A DNA stretch of 64,000 nucleotides from Aeromicrobium flavum (GTDB lineage: Bacteria > Actinomycetota > Actinomycetes > Propionibacteriales > Nocardioidaceae). The stretch is taken from contig NZ_BJZQ01000005.1 of assembly GCF_007992115.1 (NCBI RefSeq), positions 1-64,000 on the forward strand. The letters run 5' to 3'. Below the pieces are notes generated by a model. It made no database searches and was not told where the DNA came from. It saw nothing but the letters and a program-made list of their open reading frames with translations. This document shows positions 34,799 through 47,138 of the stretch, in pieces. The stretch's first letter is position 1; the number at the start of each line of letters is the position of its first letter. Made by a program: the position numbers and the translations under genes.

Positions 34799-37078
34799 AT
34801 GACCGCTCCGTCCTCGACGTACCGCCTGCAGCTGCACCCGGGCTTCACGCTGGACGATGCCCTGGCGGTCGTTCCGTACCTGCACGACCTCGGCGTCGGC
34901 GCGCTGTACCTGTCGCCGGTCATGGAGGCGACGCCCGGCTCCACCCACGGCTACGACGTCACCGACCCGACGCGGGTGCGAGCCGAGCTCGGCGGTCCGG
35001 ACGCCCTGCGCCGGCTCGGCGAGGCGGCGCGCGAGCGCGGCATGGGTCTGGTCGTGGACGTCGTCCCGAACCACATGAGTGTCGAGGTGCCCAGCGCGAA
35101 CCCGTGGTTCTGGGACGTCCTGACGTACGGCCGCGAGTCGTCGTTCGCGCACTACTTCGACGTCGACTGGTCGCGTCCGCGGCTGCTCCTGCCGGTGCTC
35201 GGCGACGACGCCGACGTGGCCGAGCTGCGGCTCGAGGGCGGGCAGCTGGCCTACTACGACCACCGCTTCCCGGTGGCGCCCGGCACCGAGGGCGGTAGCG
35301 CCCAGGACGTCCACGACCGCCAGCACTACGAGCTGGTCGGCTGGCGCCGCGGCAACACCGAGCTCGGGTACCGGCGGTTCTTCGACATCACCTCGCTGGC
35401 CGCGGTCCGGGTCGAGCTCGAGGACGTGTTCGACGCCGTCCACGGCGAGATCCTGCGGTGGGTCGAGGAGGGCCTGGTCACGGGGTTGCGCATCGACCAC
35501 CCCGACGGCCTGGCCGACCCGACGGCGTACGCCCGGCGGCTGCGCGAGCGGGCGCCGGGCGCGTGGATCGTGGTCGAGAAGATCCTTCACCCCGGTGAGC
35601 ACCTGCCGGCGTCCTGGCCGGTCGACGGCACCACCGGCTATGACGCCCTCAACGAGGTGGCCGGGGCGTTCTTCGACCAGGCCGGGCGCGACGCCCTCGC
35701 CGGGGCGGGGGAGCGGCTCGGTGTGCCGGCCGACTTCGAGGCGGTGCAGACGGACGCGCGTCGCATGGTCACCGACACGATCCTCGTTGCCGAGGTGCGA
35801 CGCATCGCCGCGCTCGTTGTGGGGGTCGACCCCGAGGCGGCGCGCCAGGCGGTCGCCGAGACGTTCGTGGCCCACCGCGTCTACCGCTCCTACCTGCCCG
35901 AGGGCGCCGACGACTGGGCGGCCGCGATCGGCACGGCCCGTGAACGACGGCCCGACCTCGCCGAGGCCCTGGACTCGCTCGACGCCCAGGTCGTCGACGA
36001 CCCGCACGGCGAGCTCGCCATCCGCGTCCAGCAGACGTCCGGCATGGTCGTCGCGAAGGGCACCGAGGACACGACGTTCTACCGCGCGACGACGTTCGCT
36101 GCGGCCAACGAGGTCGGCGGTACCGGCGGCTGGTGGGCCCACGACCGCGAGGGCTGGGAGCACGCGGCGGCCCGCCGCGCCCAGCACGAGCCCGCCGCCA
36201 TGACGGCGCTGACGACGCACGACACCAAGCGGTCCGAGGACACGCGGGCACGCATGAACGCGCTCTCCCAGCTGGGCGACACGTGGCGCGACGCCGTCGT
36301 CGACTGGTCCGGTCGGGCAGGCCTCGACGAGCCGTCGCTGGACGCCCTGGCCTGGCAGACGCTCGTCGCGGCCTGGCCGGCGTCCGACGAGAGGCTGGCC
36401 GACTACCTGCTCAAGGCCGCCCGCGAAGGAAAGGTGCGCACGACCTGGACCGAGACCGACGAGGCGTTCGAGGAGCAGGTGCGCGCGTGGCCCGCTCGCG
36501 TCCGCGAGGACGAGCAGCTGTCGAGCGAGGTCGAGGGGTTCGTCGACCGGCTGCGTCCGCTCGGCTGGTCGGACTCGCTCGGCCAGAAGCTGCTGCAGCT
36601 GGCCGGGCCGGGGGTGCCGGACGTCTACCAGGGCACCGAGCTGTGGGACCTCTCGCTCGTCGACCCCGACAACAGGCGCCCGGTCGGCTATGCCGCCCGG
36701 CGCGACCTCCTCGGGCGCATCGACGGAGGCTGGCAGCCCGACATCGACGACGAGGGAGCGGCCAAGCTGCTGCTCACCGCGCGCGTCCTGCGCCTGCGCC
36801 GCGACCGGCCGGACCTGTTCGAGGGCTTCGAGCACGTCCCGGCGACGGGCGCGGCGGCAGGCCACGCGCTGGCCTTCCTGCGGCACCCGGACCTGGTCGC
36901 CGTCGCGACGGTGCGCAGTGGCGCGCTGGCCGCGTCCGGAGGCTGGCAGGACGCCGCACTCGAGCTCGGTGCCGGTACCTGGACCGACGTCCTGACCGGC
37001 CGCGAGCACTCCGGACCGCAGGTGCCGCTGGACGACCTGACGGCCGTGTACCCCGTTGCCCTGGTGACTCGCACGTGA
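34799..37078 (+). CDS. treY: Malto-oligosyltrehalose synthase
   Basis: 759 residues. Converts the reducing-end linkage of maltodextrin to the trehalose bond, the first step of the TreYZ route. GH13 features: STYRLQLHPGFTLDDALAVVPYLHDLGVGALYLSP, VVDVVPNHMSV, GLRIDHPDGLADP with the nucleophile, AWIVVEKILHPGE with the acid/base, and LTTHDTKRSEDTRARM. The frame is open upstream through all of glgX, but the family N-terminus fixes the start at ATG 34799. Confidence 0.95.
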   Translation: MTAPSSTYRLQLHPGFTLDDALAVVPYLHDLGVGALYLSPVMEATPGSTHGYDVTDPTRVRAELGGPDALRRLGEAARERGMGLVVDVVPNHMSVEVPSANPWFWDVLTYGRESSFAHYFDVDWSRPRLLLPVLGDDADVAELRLEGGQLAYYDHRFPVAPGTEGGSAQDVHDRQHYELVGWRRGNTELGYRRFFDITSLAAVRVELEDVFDAVHGEILRWVEEGLVTGLRIDHPDGLADPTAYARRLRERAPGAWIVVEKILHPGEHLPASWPVDGTTGYDALNEVAGAFFDQAGRDALAGAGERLGVPADFEAVQTDARRMVTDTILVAEVRRIAALVVGVDPEAARQAVAETFVAHRVYRSYLPEGADDWAAAIGTARERRPDLAEALDSLDAQVVDDPHGELAIRVQQTSGMVVAKGTEDTTFYRATTFAAANEVGGTGGWWAHDREGWEHAAARRAQHEPAAMTALTTHDTKRSEDTRARMNALSQLGDTWRDAVVDWSGRAGLDEPSLDALAWQTLVAAWPASDERLADYLLKAAREGKVRTTWTETDEAFEEQVRAWPARVREDEQLSSEVEGFVDRLRPLGWSDSLGQKLLQLAGPGVPDVYQGTELWDLSLVDPDNRRPVGYAARRDLLGRIDGGWQPDIDDEGAAKLLLTARVLRLRRDRPDLFEGFEHVPATGAAAGHALAFLRHPDLVAVATVRSGALAASGGWQDAALELGAGTWTDVLTGREHSGPQVPLDDLTAVYPVALVTRT

Positions 37079-37151
37079 CTCATCCGGCCCGTCCGGCGTG
37101 GGTCCTCACCAGCCGCGCCGTCGTCACCGCGCCGTCGTCGCCGCCCGCACC

Positions 37152-37157
37152 TAGCCT
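37152..37157 (+). promoter_or_regulatory. Candidate -10 box, leaderless aldo/keto reductase
   Basis: TAGCCT ends 6 nt before the ATG at 37164, and no Shine-Dalgarno sequence is seen. It would allow separate transcription inside the glucan cluster. Confidence 0.4.
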
Positions 37158-37163
37158 TGACGC

Positions 37164-38168
37164 ATGGAGTTCCGGTACCTGGGCCGCAGCGGCCTGAAGA
37201 TCAGCGAGATCATCTACGGCAACTGGCTGACCCACGGGTCGCAGGTGGAGAACGACGCGGCGTTCGCCTGCGTGCGGGCCGCCCTCGACGCAGGCATCAC
37301 CAGCTTCGACACCGCCGACGTCTACGCCAACGGCGCCGCCGAGACGGTGCTCGGCGAAGCGCTGAAGGGCGAGCGCCGCGAGTCGCTGGAGATCTTCACG
37401 AAGGTCTACTGGCCGGTCGGCCCGAAGGGCAAGAACGACGTCGGGCTCTCGCGCAAGCACATCCACGAGGGCATCGACGCGAGCCTGCGCCGCCTCGGCA
37501 CCGACTACGTCGACCTCTACCAGGCGCACCGCTACGACCACGAGACGCCGCTCGAGGAGACGATGCAGGCGTTCGCCGACGTCGTCCGTGCCGGCAAGGC
37601 GCTCTACATCGGCGTCAGCGAGTGGGACGCCGAGCAGTTGCGCGCCGGTCACGCGCTCGCCCAGGACCTCGGCTTCCAGCTCATCTCCAACCAGCCGCAG
37701 TACTCCATACTGTGGCGCGTCGTCGAGGGTGAGGTCGTGCCGGCCTCCCGCGAGCTCGGCGTCTCCCAGATCGTCTGGTCGCCGATCGCCCAGGGCGTCC
37801 TCACCGGCAAGTACCAGCCCGGCCAGGCCCCGCCCGAGGGCTCGCGCGCCACGGACGAGAAGGGCGGCGCGCAGATGATCTCGCGCTTCATGCGCGACGA
37901 GGTGCTCGAGGCCGTGCAGCGGCTGAAGCCGATCGCCGACGACCTCGGCGTCGAGCTGGCCCAGCTGGCCGTCGCCTGGGTGCTGGCCAACGACAACGTC
38001 GCCGGCGCCATCGTCGGTGCCTCGCGTCCGGAGCAGGTCACGGCGAACGCCGCGGCCGCCGGACTGCGGCTCGATGCCGGCGTGCTCGAGGCGGTCGACG
38101 AGGTGCTCGGCGACCTGCCCGAGACCGACCCGGCCAAGACCGTGTCGCCCGAGACCCGCCCGGCATGA
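37164..38168 (+). CDS. Aldo/keto reductase (K+-channel beta-subunit-like)
   Basis: 334-residue NADPH-dependent oxidoreductase of the AKR superfamily. Tetrad visible: Asp and Tyr in FDTADVYANG, Lys in IFTKVYWPVG, His in YQAHRYD. The NADPH-binding end is SPIAQGVLTGKY plus AIVGASRPEQV. Sits between treY and treZ and overlaps treZ by 4 bp. The substrate is unknown; a sugar or osmolyte-related aldehyde is a guess from context. A TAGCCT box upstream suggests its own promoter. Confidence 0.9.
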   Translation: MEFRYLGRSGLKISEIIYGNWLTHGSQVENDAAFACVRAALDAGITSFDTADVYANGAAETVLGEALKGERRESLEIFTKVYWPVGPKGKNDVGLSRKHIHEGIDASLRRLGTDYVDLYQAHRYDHETPLEETMQAFADVVRAGKALYIGVSEWDAEQLRAGHALAQDLGFQLISNQPQYSILWRVVEGEVVPASRELGVSQIVWSPIAQGVLTGKYQPGQAPPEGSRATDEKGGAQMISRFMRDEVLEAVQRLKPIADDLGVELAQLAVAWVLANDNVAGAIVGASRPEQVTANAAAAGLRLDAGVLEAVDEVLGDLPETDPAKTVSPETRPA

Positions 38169-39850
38169 CGTACGCGGTCTGGGCGCCGAAGCTCGAGCGC
38201 GTCCGGGTGCAGGTCGACGGCGACGTCCACGAGATGCGTCGCGACGCGTCCGGCTGGTGGCACGCCGACGTCGAGGCGCCTGCCGGAACCGACTACGCGT
38301 TCCTGCTCGGGGACGACGACACGTCGTTGCCCGACCCCCGTTCGACCTGGCAGCCGCACGGCGTGCACGGCGCCTCCCGCGTCTACGACCACGCTGCCTT
38401 CACATGGACCGACCAGGACTGGCCGGGCCGCTCACTCGCGGGCTCGGTGGTCTACGAGCTGCACATCGGCACCTTCACCGCGGGCCGGACGTTCGACGCG
38501 GCGATCGAGCGGCTCGATCACCTCGTCGACCTGGGCATCGACCTCGTCGAGGTGATGCCGGTGAACTCGTTCGACGGCACCGCCGGCTGGGGGTACGACG
38601 GCGTGCTGTGGGGCGCGGTGCACGAGCCCTACGGCGGACCGGACGGCTTCAAGCGATTCGTCGACGCATGTCACGCGCGGGGCCTCGGGGTCGTGCTCGA
38701 CGTCGTCTACAACCACCTCGGGCCGTCGGGCGCCTACCTCGACCGGTTCGGTCCCTACTTCGCCGGCGAGAACGACTGGGGGCCGGGACTCAACCTCGAC
38801 GGGCCGCAGTCCGACGAGGTGCGCCGCTACGTGCTCGACAACGCGATGGCGTGGTTCGAGCACTTCCACGTCGACGCGCTGCGGCTCGACGCCGTCCACG
38901 CCTTGGCCGACACGCGAGCACTGCCGCTCCTCGAGGAGCTGTCCGCCGAGACCGAGCGGACGGCGGACGCCCTGGGTCGGCCGCTCACGCTCATCGCGGA
39001 GTCGGACCTCAACGACCCCCGGACCGTGCGCCCGCGCGCGAGTCACGGCCTGGGCATGGACGCCCAGTGGTCCGACGACCTGCACCACGCACTCCACGTC
39101 CGGCTGACCGGCGAGACCCACGGGTACTACGCCGACTTCGCCGCGCCGGACGCGTTGGCCAAGACCTTGCGCGGGGCGTTCTTCCACGACGGGACCTGGT
39201 CGTCGTTCCGCGGACGGACGCACGGCAGGCCGGTCGACGTCGAGGAGCTTCCCGGCACGGCGTTCCTGGCCTACCTCCAGAACCACGACCAGATCGGGAA
39301 CCGCGCCACGGGCGACCGCATCTCGGCCTCCGTCCCTCCGGCGCTGCAGGCCTGCGCCGCCGCGATCGTGCTGCTCGGCCCCTACACGCCGATGGTCTTC
39401 ATGGGCGAGGAATGGGCGGCGTCGACCCCGTGGCAGTTCTTCGCGTCGTTCCCCGATCCCGAGCTGGCCGAGGCGGTCCGCACGGGGCGACGCCGCGAGT
39501 TCGGCCGGCACGGCTGGGGAGAGTCCGAGGTGCCCGACCCGATGGACCCGGCCACGGTCGAGCGCTCGACGCTCGACTGGAGCGAGCTCGCCGAGGCCGC
39601 GCACCGCGAGATGCTCGACGTCTACCGCGCGCTCATCGCCTTGCGACGGCGGCATCCGGAGCTCTCCGACCCTTCCTTGAGCGACCTGGAGGTCGAGTCG
39701 GCCGCCGACGGCTCCTGGCTGGTGATGCACCGAGGCCGCTTCCGCGTGGCCTGCCGATTCGGCGACGAGGCGCCCCCGGTCCACGGCGAGGTGCTCTTCG
39801 CCCTCGAACGAGTGGCCGTCAGCACGACCGAGCCGTCCGCCGTCCGGTGA
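38165..39850 (+). CDS. treZ: Malto-oligosyltrehalose trehalohydrolase
   Basis: 561 residues. Releases trehalose from the TreY product. Short CBM48-like N-domain (YAVWAPKLERVRVQVDGDVHEM), then GH13_10 motifs: GIDLVEVMPVNSFDGTAGWGYDGVLWGAVHEPYGGPDGFKRFVDACH, LDVVYNHLGPSGAYL, FHVDALRLDAVHAL with the nucleophile, LTLIAESDLNDPR with the acid/base, LQNHDQIGNRATGDR. Coupled to the aldo/keto reductase by a 4-bp overlap. A 99-bp gap separates it from glgE. Confidence 0.95.
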   Translation: MTYAVWAPKLERVRVQVDGDVHEMRRDASGWWHADVEAPAGTDYAFLLGDDDTSLPDPRSTWQPHGVHGASRVYDHAAFTWTDQDWPGRSLAGSVVYELHIGTFTAGRTFDAAIERLDHLVDLGIDLVEVMPVNSFDGTAGWGYDGVLWGAVHEPYGGPDGFKRFVDACHARGLGVVLDVVYNHLGPSGAYLDRFGPYFAGENDWGPGLNLDGPQSDEVRRYVLDNAMAWFEHFHVDALRLDAVHALADTRALPLLEELSAETERTADALGRPLTLIAESDLNDPRTVRPRASHGLGMDAQWSDDLHHALHVRLTGETHGYYADFAAPDALAKTLRGAFFHDGTWSSFRGRTHGRPVDVEELPGTAFLAYLQNHDQIGNRATGDRISASVPPALQACAAAIVLLGPYTPMVFMGEEWAASTPWQFFASFPDPELAEAVRTGRRREFGRHGWGESEVPDPMDPATVERSTLDWSELAEAAHREMLDVYRALIALRRRHPELSDPSLSDLEVESAADGSWLVMHRGRFRVACRFGDEAPPVHGEVLFALERVAVSTTEPSAVR

Positions 39851-39949
39851 CGGCACGGCCCCTGCCGAGCCTGCATGTTGCGGGTGGGCAAGGGGTGCAC
39901 CACGGTGGGTAGGGAGCACCGACACGATCGACCGACGGGAGTCCACTGC

Positions 39950-41926
39950 ATGACAGGCCGAATGGGCATCGACGACGTCCGACCCGTCTCCGGCGACGGC
40001 ACCTACCCGTCGAAGGCGGTCGTGGGCGAGCACGTGCCGGTCACCGCGACCGTGTGGCGTGAGGGCCACGACGCCGTCGGGTGCGACGTGGTCTGGCGCG
40101 GGCCGGGGGAGCGGCGCGACCGCCGGGTCCGGATGGCTGAGCAGGGCGAGGGACTCGACAGCTTCGGCGCGGTGATCGTCCCGGACGCCGTCGGGCGCTG
40201 GACGTTCCGCGTCGACGCGTGGGGCGATCCGTGGGCGACGGTCCTCCACGCGATCGAGGTGAAGCTCGCCGCCGGCCAGACGGCCGACGAGCTCGCCAAC
40301 GACCTCGAGCTCGCAGCCCGCCTGCTGGACGAGGTGGCCGCCCGCAAGGAGCTCAGGACGGACCAGCCGGCGCTGGCCGGAGCCGCCACCGCGCTGCGTG
40401 CCGCGGACCTCCCGCTCGGCGCCCGCACCGGGCCGGCCCTGGCCCCCGAGATCCGGCAGCTCATGCATGACTTCCCGGTCCGCGAGGCGCTCACCACCGG
40501 TCCGACGCGCACGATCTGGGTCGATCGGACCCGTGCGGCGTTCGGGTCCTGGTACGAGTTCTTCCCCCGCTCGACCGGAGGCGTCGACGAGAAGGGCGCG
40601 CCCGTCCACGGCACGTTCGCCACGGCGACCGCCGAGCTCGACCGGGTCGCCGCGATGGGCTTCGACGTGGTCTACCTCCCGCCGATCCATCCGATCGGCC
40701 GGGTCAACCGCAAGGGACCCAACAACACGCTGACGCCGGGCGAGCACGACCCCGGCTCGCCGTGGGCGATCGGTGCGCGCGAGGGCGGACACGACGCGTT
40801 CCACCCCGAGCTCGGTGGCGAGGCGGACTTCGCCGCCCTCGTGGCGAGGGCGCAGGCGCTGGGCCTGGAGATCGCCCTGGACCTGGCGCTGCAGGTCGCA
40901 CCCGACCACCCGTGGGTCGAGGCCCATCCGGAGTTCTTCACGACGCTGCCCGACGGCACGATCGCCTACGCCGAGAACCCGCCCAAGAAGTACCAGGACA
41001 TCTACCCGCTCAACTTCGACAACGACCCCGAGACGATCTACGCCGAGATGCTGCGCGTGACGCTGCACTGGGTCGAGCGCGGGGTGCGGATCTTCCGGGT
41101 GGACAACCCGCACACGAAGCCGCCGAACTTCTGGGCCTGGCTCATCGACGCGGTCAAGAGCGAGCATCCCGACGTGCTGTTCCTGTCCGAGGCCTTCACG
41201 CGTCCGGCGCGCCTCTGGGGACTCGCGCGGCTCGGCTTCACCCAGAGCTACACCTACTTCACCTGGCGCACGACGAAGCAGGAGCTCATCGAGTTCGGCG
41301 AGGACCACCGCGACCGGTGGGACGAGGGCCGCCCGAACCTGTTCGTCAACACTCCGGACATCCTTCCCGCGCACCTGCAGGTCGGCGGCCCGGGCATGTT
41401 CGCCCTGAGGGCGGCGCTGGCCGCGACGCTGGCCCCGACGTGGGGTGTCTACTCCGGCTACGAGCTCTTCGAGCACGAGCCGCTCGGGCCCGGCAAGGAG
41501 GAGTACCTGGACTCGGAGAAGTTCCAGCTGCGCCCCCGCGACTACGCGGGCGCCCTCGCGGAGGGCCGCTCCCTGGAGCCGTGGCTCACCCGGCTCAACG
41601 AGATCCGTCGCGCCCATCCGGCGCTGCAGCAGATGCGCACGCTGCGCTTCCACGAGGTCGACCACGAGGCACTGATCGCCTACTCCAAGCAGGACCCGGC
41701 GTCCGGCGACACGGTCGTCGTCGTGGTCTCCCTCGACCCGCACGAGGCGCGCGAGGGCACGCTGTGGCTCGACCTGCCGAGCCTGGGCTTCGCGGCCGGC
41801 GATCATCTGGTCGCGCACGACGCGGTCACCGGCGAGTCCTACGACTGGACCGACTCCAACTACGTTCGCCTCGACCCTGCCCGGGCGTGCGCGCACATCA
41901 TCAGCCTGCACCGCTCGGAAGGATGA
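39950..41926 (+). CDS. glgE: Alpha-1,4-glucan:maltose-1-phosphate maltosyltransferase
   Basis: 658 residues. Adds maltose units from maltose-1-phosphate to glucan. N-terminal [25 protein letters not shown] is the GlgE opening and fixes the start at ATG 39950 (GACGGGAG upstream). Nucleophile Asp in [16 protein letters not shown], acid/base Glu in [11 protein letters not shown], later [17 protein letters not shown]. Part of TreS-Mak-GlgE-GlgB; treS starts 1 bp after its stop. The gap before it may contain a promoter for this half of the cluster. Confidence 0.96.
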   Translation: MTGRMGIDDVRPVSGDGTYPSKAVVGEHVPVTATVWREGHDAVGCDVVWRGPGERRDRRVRMAEQGEGLDSFGAVIVPDAVGRWTFRVDAWGDPWATVLHAIEVKLAAGQTADELANDLELAARLLDEVAARKELRTDQPALAGAATALRAADLPLGARTGPALAPEIRQLMHDFPVREALTTGPTRTIWVDRTRAAFGSWYEFFPRSTGGVDEKGAPVHGTFATATAELDRVAAMGFDVVYLPPIHPIGRVNRKGPNNTLTPGEHDPGSPWAIGAREGGHDAFHPELGGEADFAALVARAQALGLEIALDLALQVAPDHPWVEAHPEFFTTLPDGTIAYAENPPKKYQDIYPLNFDNDPETIYAEMLRVTLHWVERGVRIFRVDNPHTKPPNFWAWLIDAVKSEHPDVLFLSEAFTRPARLWGLARLGFTQSYTYFTWRTTKQELIEFGEDHRDRWDEGRPNLFVNTPDILPAHLQVGGPGMFALRAALAATLAPTWGVYSGYELFEHEPLGPGKEEYLDSEKFQLRPRDYAGALAEGRSLEPWLTRLNEIRRAHPALQQMRTLRFHEVDHEALIAYSKQDPASGDTVVVVVSLDPHEAREGTLWLDLPSLGFAAGDHLVAHDAVTGESYDWTDSNYVRLDPARACAHIISLHRSEG

Positions 41927-41927
41927 C

Positions 41928-43759
<1,832 letters not shown>

Positions 43760-43763
<4 letters not shown>

Positions 43764-45163
43764 GCGAGCACATCGAGCCGTCGGGCATCCCCCACGACGA
43801 GCTGGCGGCCCAGGTGGCGGCCGCCCTGCCGCAGTGGCTGCCGTCGCAGCGGTGGTTCGGCGGCAAGGACCGCGAGATCGACTCGGTCAGCGCGGTGTCG
43901 TGGACCACGCTGCTCGACGGCGACCCGCTGCTGCTGCACCTGGTCGTCCGGGTCGAGCAGGGCGACCGTCGTGAGCTCTACCAGCTCCTGATCGGCAGCC
44001 GGCAGTCCCAGCTGCCGGACGTGGCCGCGGCCGCGTCCATCGGGCTCGAGGACGGACGGACCTGCTACGAGGCCAGCGGCGATGCCGACCTCACCGCCTG
44101 CCTGCTGGACTTCATCGCCGAGGGCAAGCGTATCGGCTCGATGACCTTCGAGCACGAGCCCGGCGCCGACCTGACGACCGGCCTGCGCGGGCACCCCATC
44201 ACGTCCGAGCAGAGCAACACGTCGTTGGTCTACGGTCACCACCACATCCTCAAGCTGTTCCGCAAGCTCGGTTCCGGCGTCAACAAGGACCTGGTCCTCC
44301 ATCGCGCCCTCCACGAGCTCGGCTCGCAGCAGATCGCGGAGCCGCTGGGATCGATCAGCGCCGAGGTCGACGGCGAGGACGTCACCATCGGCATGCTGCA
44401 GCGCTTCCTGCCGGACGCGGCGGACGGCTGGGTCATGGCGACGACCAGCGTGCGCGACTTCATGGCGGACACGGCCGGACTCCCGCCCGAGGAGCTCGGC
44501 GGCGACTTCGCCGGCGAGGCCTATCGACTGGGCAAGGCGGTCGCCACGGTGCACGCCGACCTGGCGCGTGCCCTGGGTACCGAGCAGGCCGGCGCCGACG
44601 ACGTGCGGCGAGCGGTGGACTCCATGCTCGCTCGGCTCGAGCGCGTGTCCGCGCAGGTGCCGGCGCTCGCGCGGCACGCCGATGCCGTGCGTCCGGTGCT
44701 CGAGCGGGTCGCCGACGTCGCGGTTCCGGTCTCGACGCAGTCCGTCCACGGCGACCTCCACCTCGGTCAGGTCCTGCGCACCGTCAACGGCTGGCTGTTG
44801 CTGGACTTCGAGGGTGAGCCGGCGGCGAGCGTCGCCGAGCGCGCGGCGCTGGCCTCTCCGCTGCGCGACGTCGCCAGCATGCTGCGCTCGTTCGACTACG
44901 CCGCGCAGCAGCTGCTCGTCGGCCAGCCCGACGACCCGGAGACGACCGCGAGGGCGATGAGCTGGGCCCGGCGGAACCGGGCGGCGTTCTGTGACGGGTA
45001 CGGCAAGGTCGCCGGCCAGGACCCGCGGGACGACGCCGCGCTGCTCCGTGCCCTCGAGCTCGACAAGGCGGTCTACGAGGTCGCCTACGAGCACGCCAAC
45101 CGTCCCGACTGGCTGACCGTGCCGATGGCATCGATCGAACGGATCCTGAGCGAAGGTGAGTGA
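43760..45163 (+). CDS. mak: Maltokinase
   Basis: 467 residues. Phosphorylates maltose to maltose-1-phosphate with ATP. Aminoglycoside-kinase-like fold: N-lobe start [19 protein letters not shown], catalytic [10 protein letters not shown], metal-binding [12 protein letters not shown] near residues 335-360. Length fits the stand-alone Pep2/Mak enzymes; in some actinobacteria it is fused to TreS, but here the genes only overlap by 4 bp. GGAG lies 7 bp upstream of the ATG. Confidence 0.95.
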
Positions 45164-45167
45164 CCGC

Positions 45168-47102
45168 GTGAGTGACACCTATCCCTGGCCGCCGTCCGTG
45201 GGCGAGCTGGACCTGCACCTGATCGGCGAGGGCCGGCACGAGCGGCTGTGGGAGGTGCTCGGCGCGCACGTGCGCACGGTCGAGGGTCCGGACGGCCCGG
45301 TCGCGGGCACGACCTTCGCGGTCTGGGCGCCCCACGCCCGTACGGTGCAGGTCGTGGGCGACTTCAACGGCTGGGGTGGCGGCGACCATGCGATGCGATC
45401 GCTCGGAGCACCCGGCGTGTGGGACCTCTTCGTCCCGGACGTCGGTGCGGGCACCCGCTACAAGTTCCGGATCCAGGACCGGGGCGGGCACTGGCACGAG
45501 AAGGCCGACCCGCTGGCGTTCGGCACCGAGGTCCCGCCGGCCACCGCCTCGGTGGTCGTCGAGCCGGGGCACGCCTGGGCGGACGACGCCTGGGTCAGCC
45601 GGCGCGACGAGACCGTGTGGCTCGATGCGCCGATGAGCATCTACGAGGTGCACCTGGGCTCGTGGCGCCCCGGGCTCGACTATCGCGAGCTGGCCGAAGC
45701 GCTGGCGGACTACCTGGACGAGACCGGATTCACGCACGTCGAGCTGATGCCCGTCGCCGAGCACCCGTTCGGCGGATCGTGGGGCTACCAGGTCACGTCG
45801 TACTACGCGCCCACCTCGCGCTTCGGGTCCCCGGACGACTTCCGGTGGTTCGTCGACCGGCTGCACCAGCGGGGCTTCGGCGTGATCGTCGACTGGGTGC
45901 CGGCGCACTTCCCGCGCGACGAGTGGGCGCTGGCCCGCTTCGACGGCACCCCCCTCTACGAGCACCCGGACCCCCACCGCGGCGAGCAGCCCGACTGGGG
46001 CACCTACGTCTTCGACTTCGGCCGACCCGAGGTGCGGAACTTCCTGGTCGCCAACGCGCTCTTCTGGCTGGAGGAGTTCCACCTCGACGGGCTCCGCGTG
46101 GACGCGGTGGCGTCGATGCTCTACCTCGACTACTCGCGCAACGAGGGGGAGTGGGTCCCCAACCAGCACGGCGGCCGCGAGAACCTCGAGGCGGTGCAGC
46201 TCCTGCAGGAGCTCAACGCCACCGTCTACAAGCACCACCCCGGCGTCGTCATGGTGGCCGAGGAGTCGACGGCGTGGCCCGGCGTCAGCAGCCCGACCAG
46301 CAGCGGCGGCTTGGGCTTCGGCTTCAAGTGGAACATGGGCTGGATGCACGACACCCTGTCCTACCTCGGCCACGAGCCGATCCACCGCTCGTACCACCAC
46401 GGCGAGCTGACGTTCTCGATCGACTACGCCTGGAGCGAGCACTTCATCCTGCCGCTGTCGCACGACGAGGTCGTGCACGGCAAGGGATCGCTGTGGGGGC
46501 GGATGCCGGGCGACGACTGGAACAAGGCCGCCGGTGTCCGCGGACTGCTGGCGTTCATGTGGGCGCACCCGGGCAAGCAGATGCTCTTCATGGGCGGCGA
46601 GTTCGGCCAGGCGAGCGAGTGGGCGGAGTCGGGCTCGCTCGACTGGGCTGCGCTCGACGAGCGGCTGCACGCGGGCATCCTGCGCCTCGTGGGCGACCTC
46701 AACCGGCACTACCGGGCGGATCCCGCGCTCTGGTCGGCGGACAGCCGTCCCGAGGGGTTCCGTTGGATCGATGCCAGCGACACGAGCGGGAACGTCGTCT
46801 GCTTCCTGCGCCTCGGTGCGGACGGATCGCAGCTGGCGTGCGTCGCCAACTTCTCGGGCGAGCCGCACCACGACTACCGGGTCGGACTGCCGGAGGCAGG
46901 CACCTGGAACGAGGTGCTCAACACCGACGCCGAGATCTATGGGGGCTCCGGAGTCGGGAACCTCGGATCGGTGGAGGCCCTCGACGAGGCGTGGCACGGC
47001 CTGCCGGCGTCGGCCGTGCTCCAGCTGCCGCCCGGCGGTGTCCTGTGGTTGCAGCCGGCGCGGCGTCCGGTCGGGGGACGGCGGGCTCGCAGCGGGGCGT
47101 GA
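45168..47102 (+). CDS. glgB: 1,4-alpha-glucan branching enzyme
   Basis: 644 residues from the GTG at 45168, chosen because AAGGTGAG lies 7 bp upstream; a GTG at 45156 would overlap mak by 8 bp. CBM48 ([33 protein letters not shown]), then GH13_9 motifs: [50 protein letters not shown] with the nucleophile, [12 protein letters not shown] with the acid/base, [15 protein letters not shown]. Introduces alpha-1,6 branches into the GlgE product. Last enzyme of the glucan set. Confidence 0.95.
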   Translation: MSDTYPWPPSVGELDLHLIGEGRHERLWEVLGAHVRTVEGPDGPVAGTTFAVWAPHARTVQVVGDFNGWGGGDHAMRSLGAPGVWDLFVPDVGAGTRYKFRIQDRGGHWHEKADPLAFGTEVPPATASVVVEPGHAWADDAWVSRRDETVWLDAPMSIYEVHLGSWRPGLDYRELAEALADYLDETGFTHVELMPVAEHPFGGSWGYQVTSYYAPTSRFGSPDDFRWFVDRLHQRGFGVIVDWVPAHFPRDEWALARFDGTPLYEHPDPHRGEQPDWGTYVFDFGRPEVRNFLVANALFWLEEFHLDGLRVDAVASMLYLDYSRNEGEWVPNQHGGRENLEAVQLLQELNATVYKHHPGVVMVAEESTAWPGVSSPTSSGGLGFGFKWNMGWMHDTLSYLGHEPIHRSYHHGELTFSIDYAWSEHFILPLSHDEVVHGKGSLWGRMPGDDWNKAAGVRGLLAFMWAHPGKQMLFMGGEFGQASEWAESGSLDWAALDERLHAGILRLVGDLNRHYRADPALWSADSRPEGFRWIDASDTSGNVVCFLRLGADGSQLACVANFSGEPHHDYRVGLPEAGTWNEVLNTDAEIYGGSGVGNLGSVEALDEAWHGLPASAVLQLPPGGVLWLQPARRPVGGRRARSGA

Positions 47103-47138
47103 CGCGGGACGGACGGGTTCGCGAGGGAGGTGAGGGTC

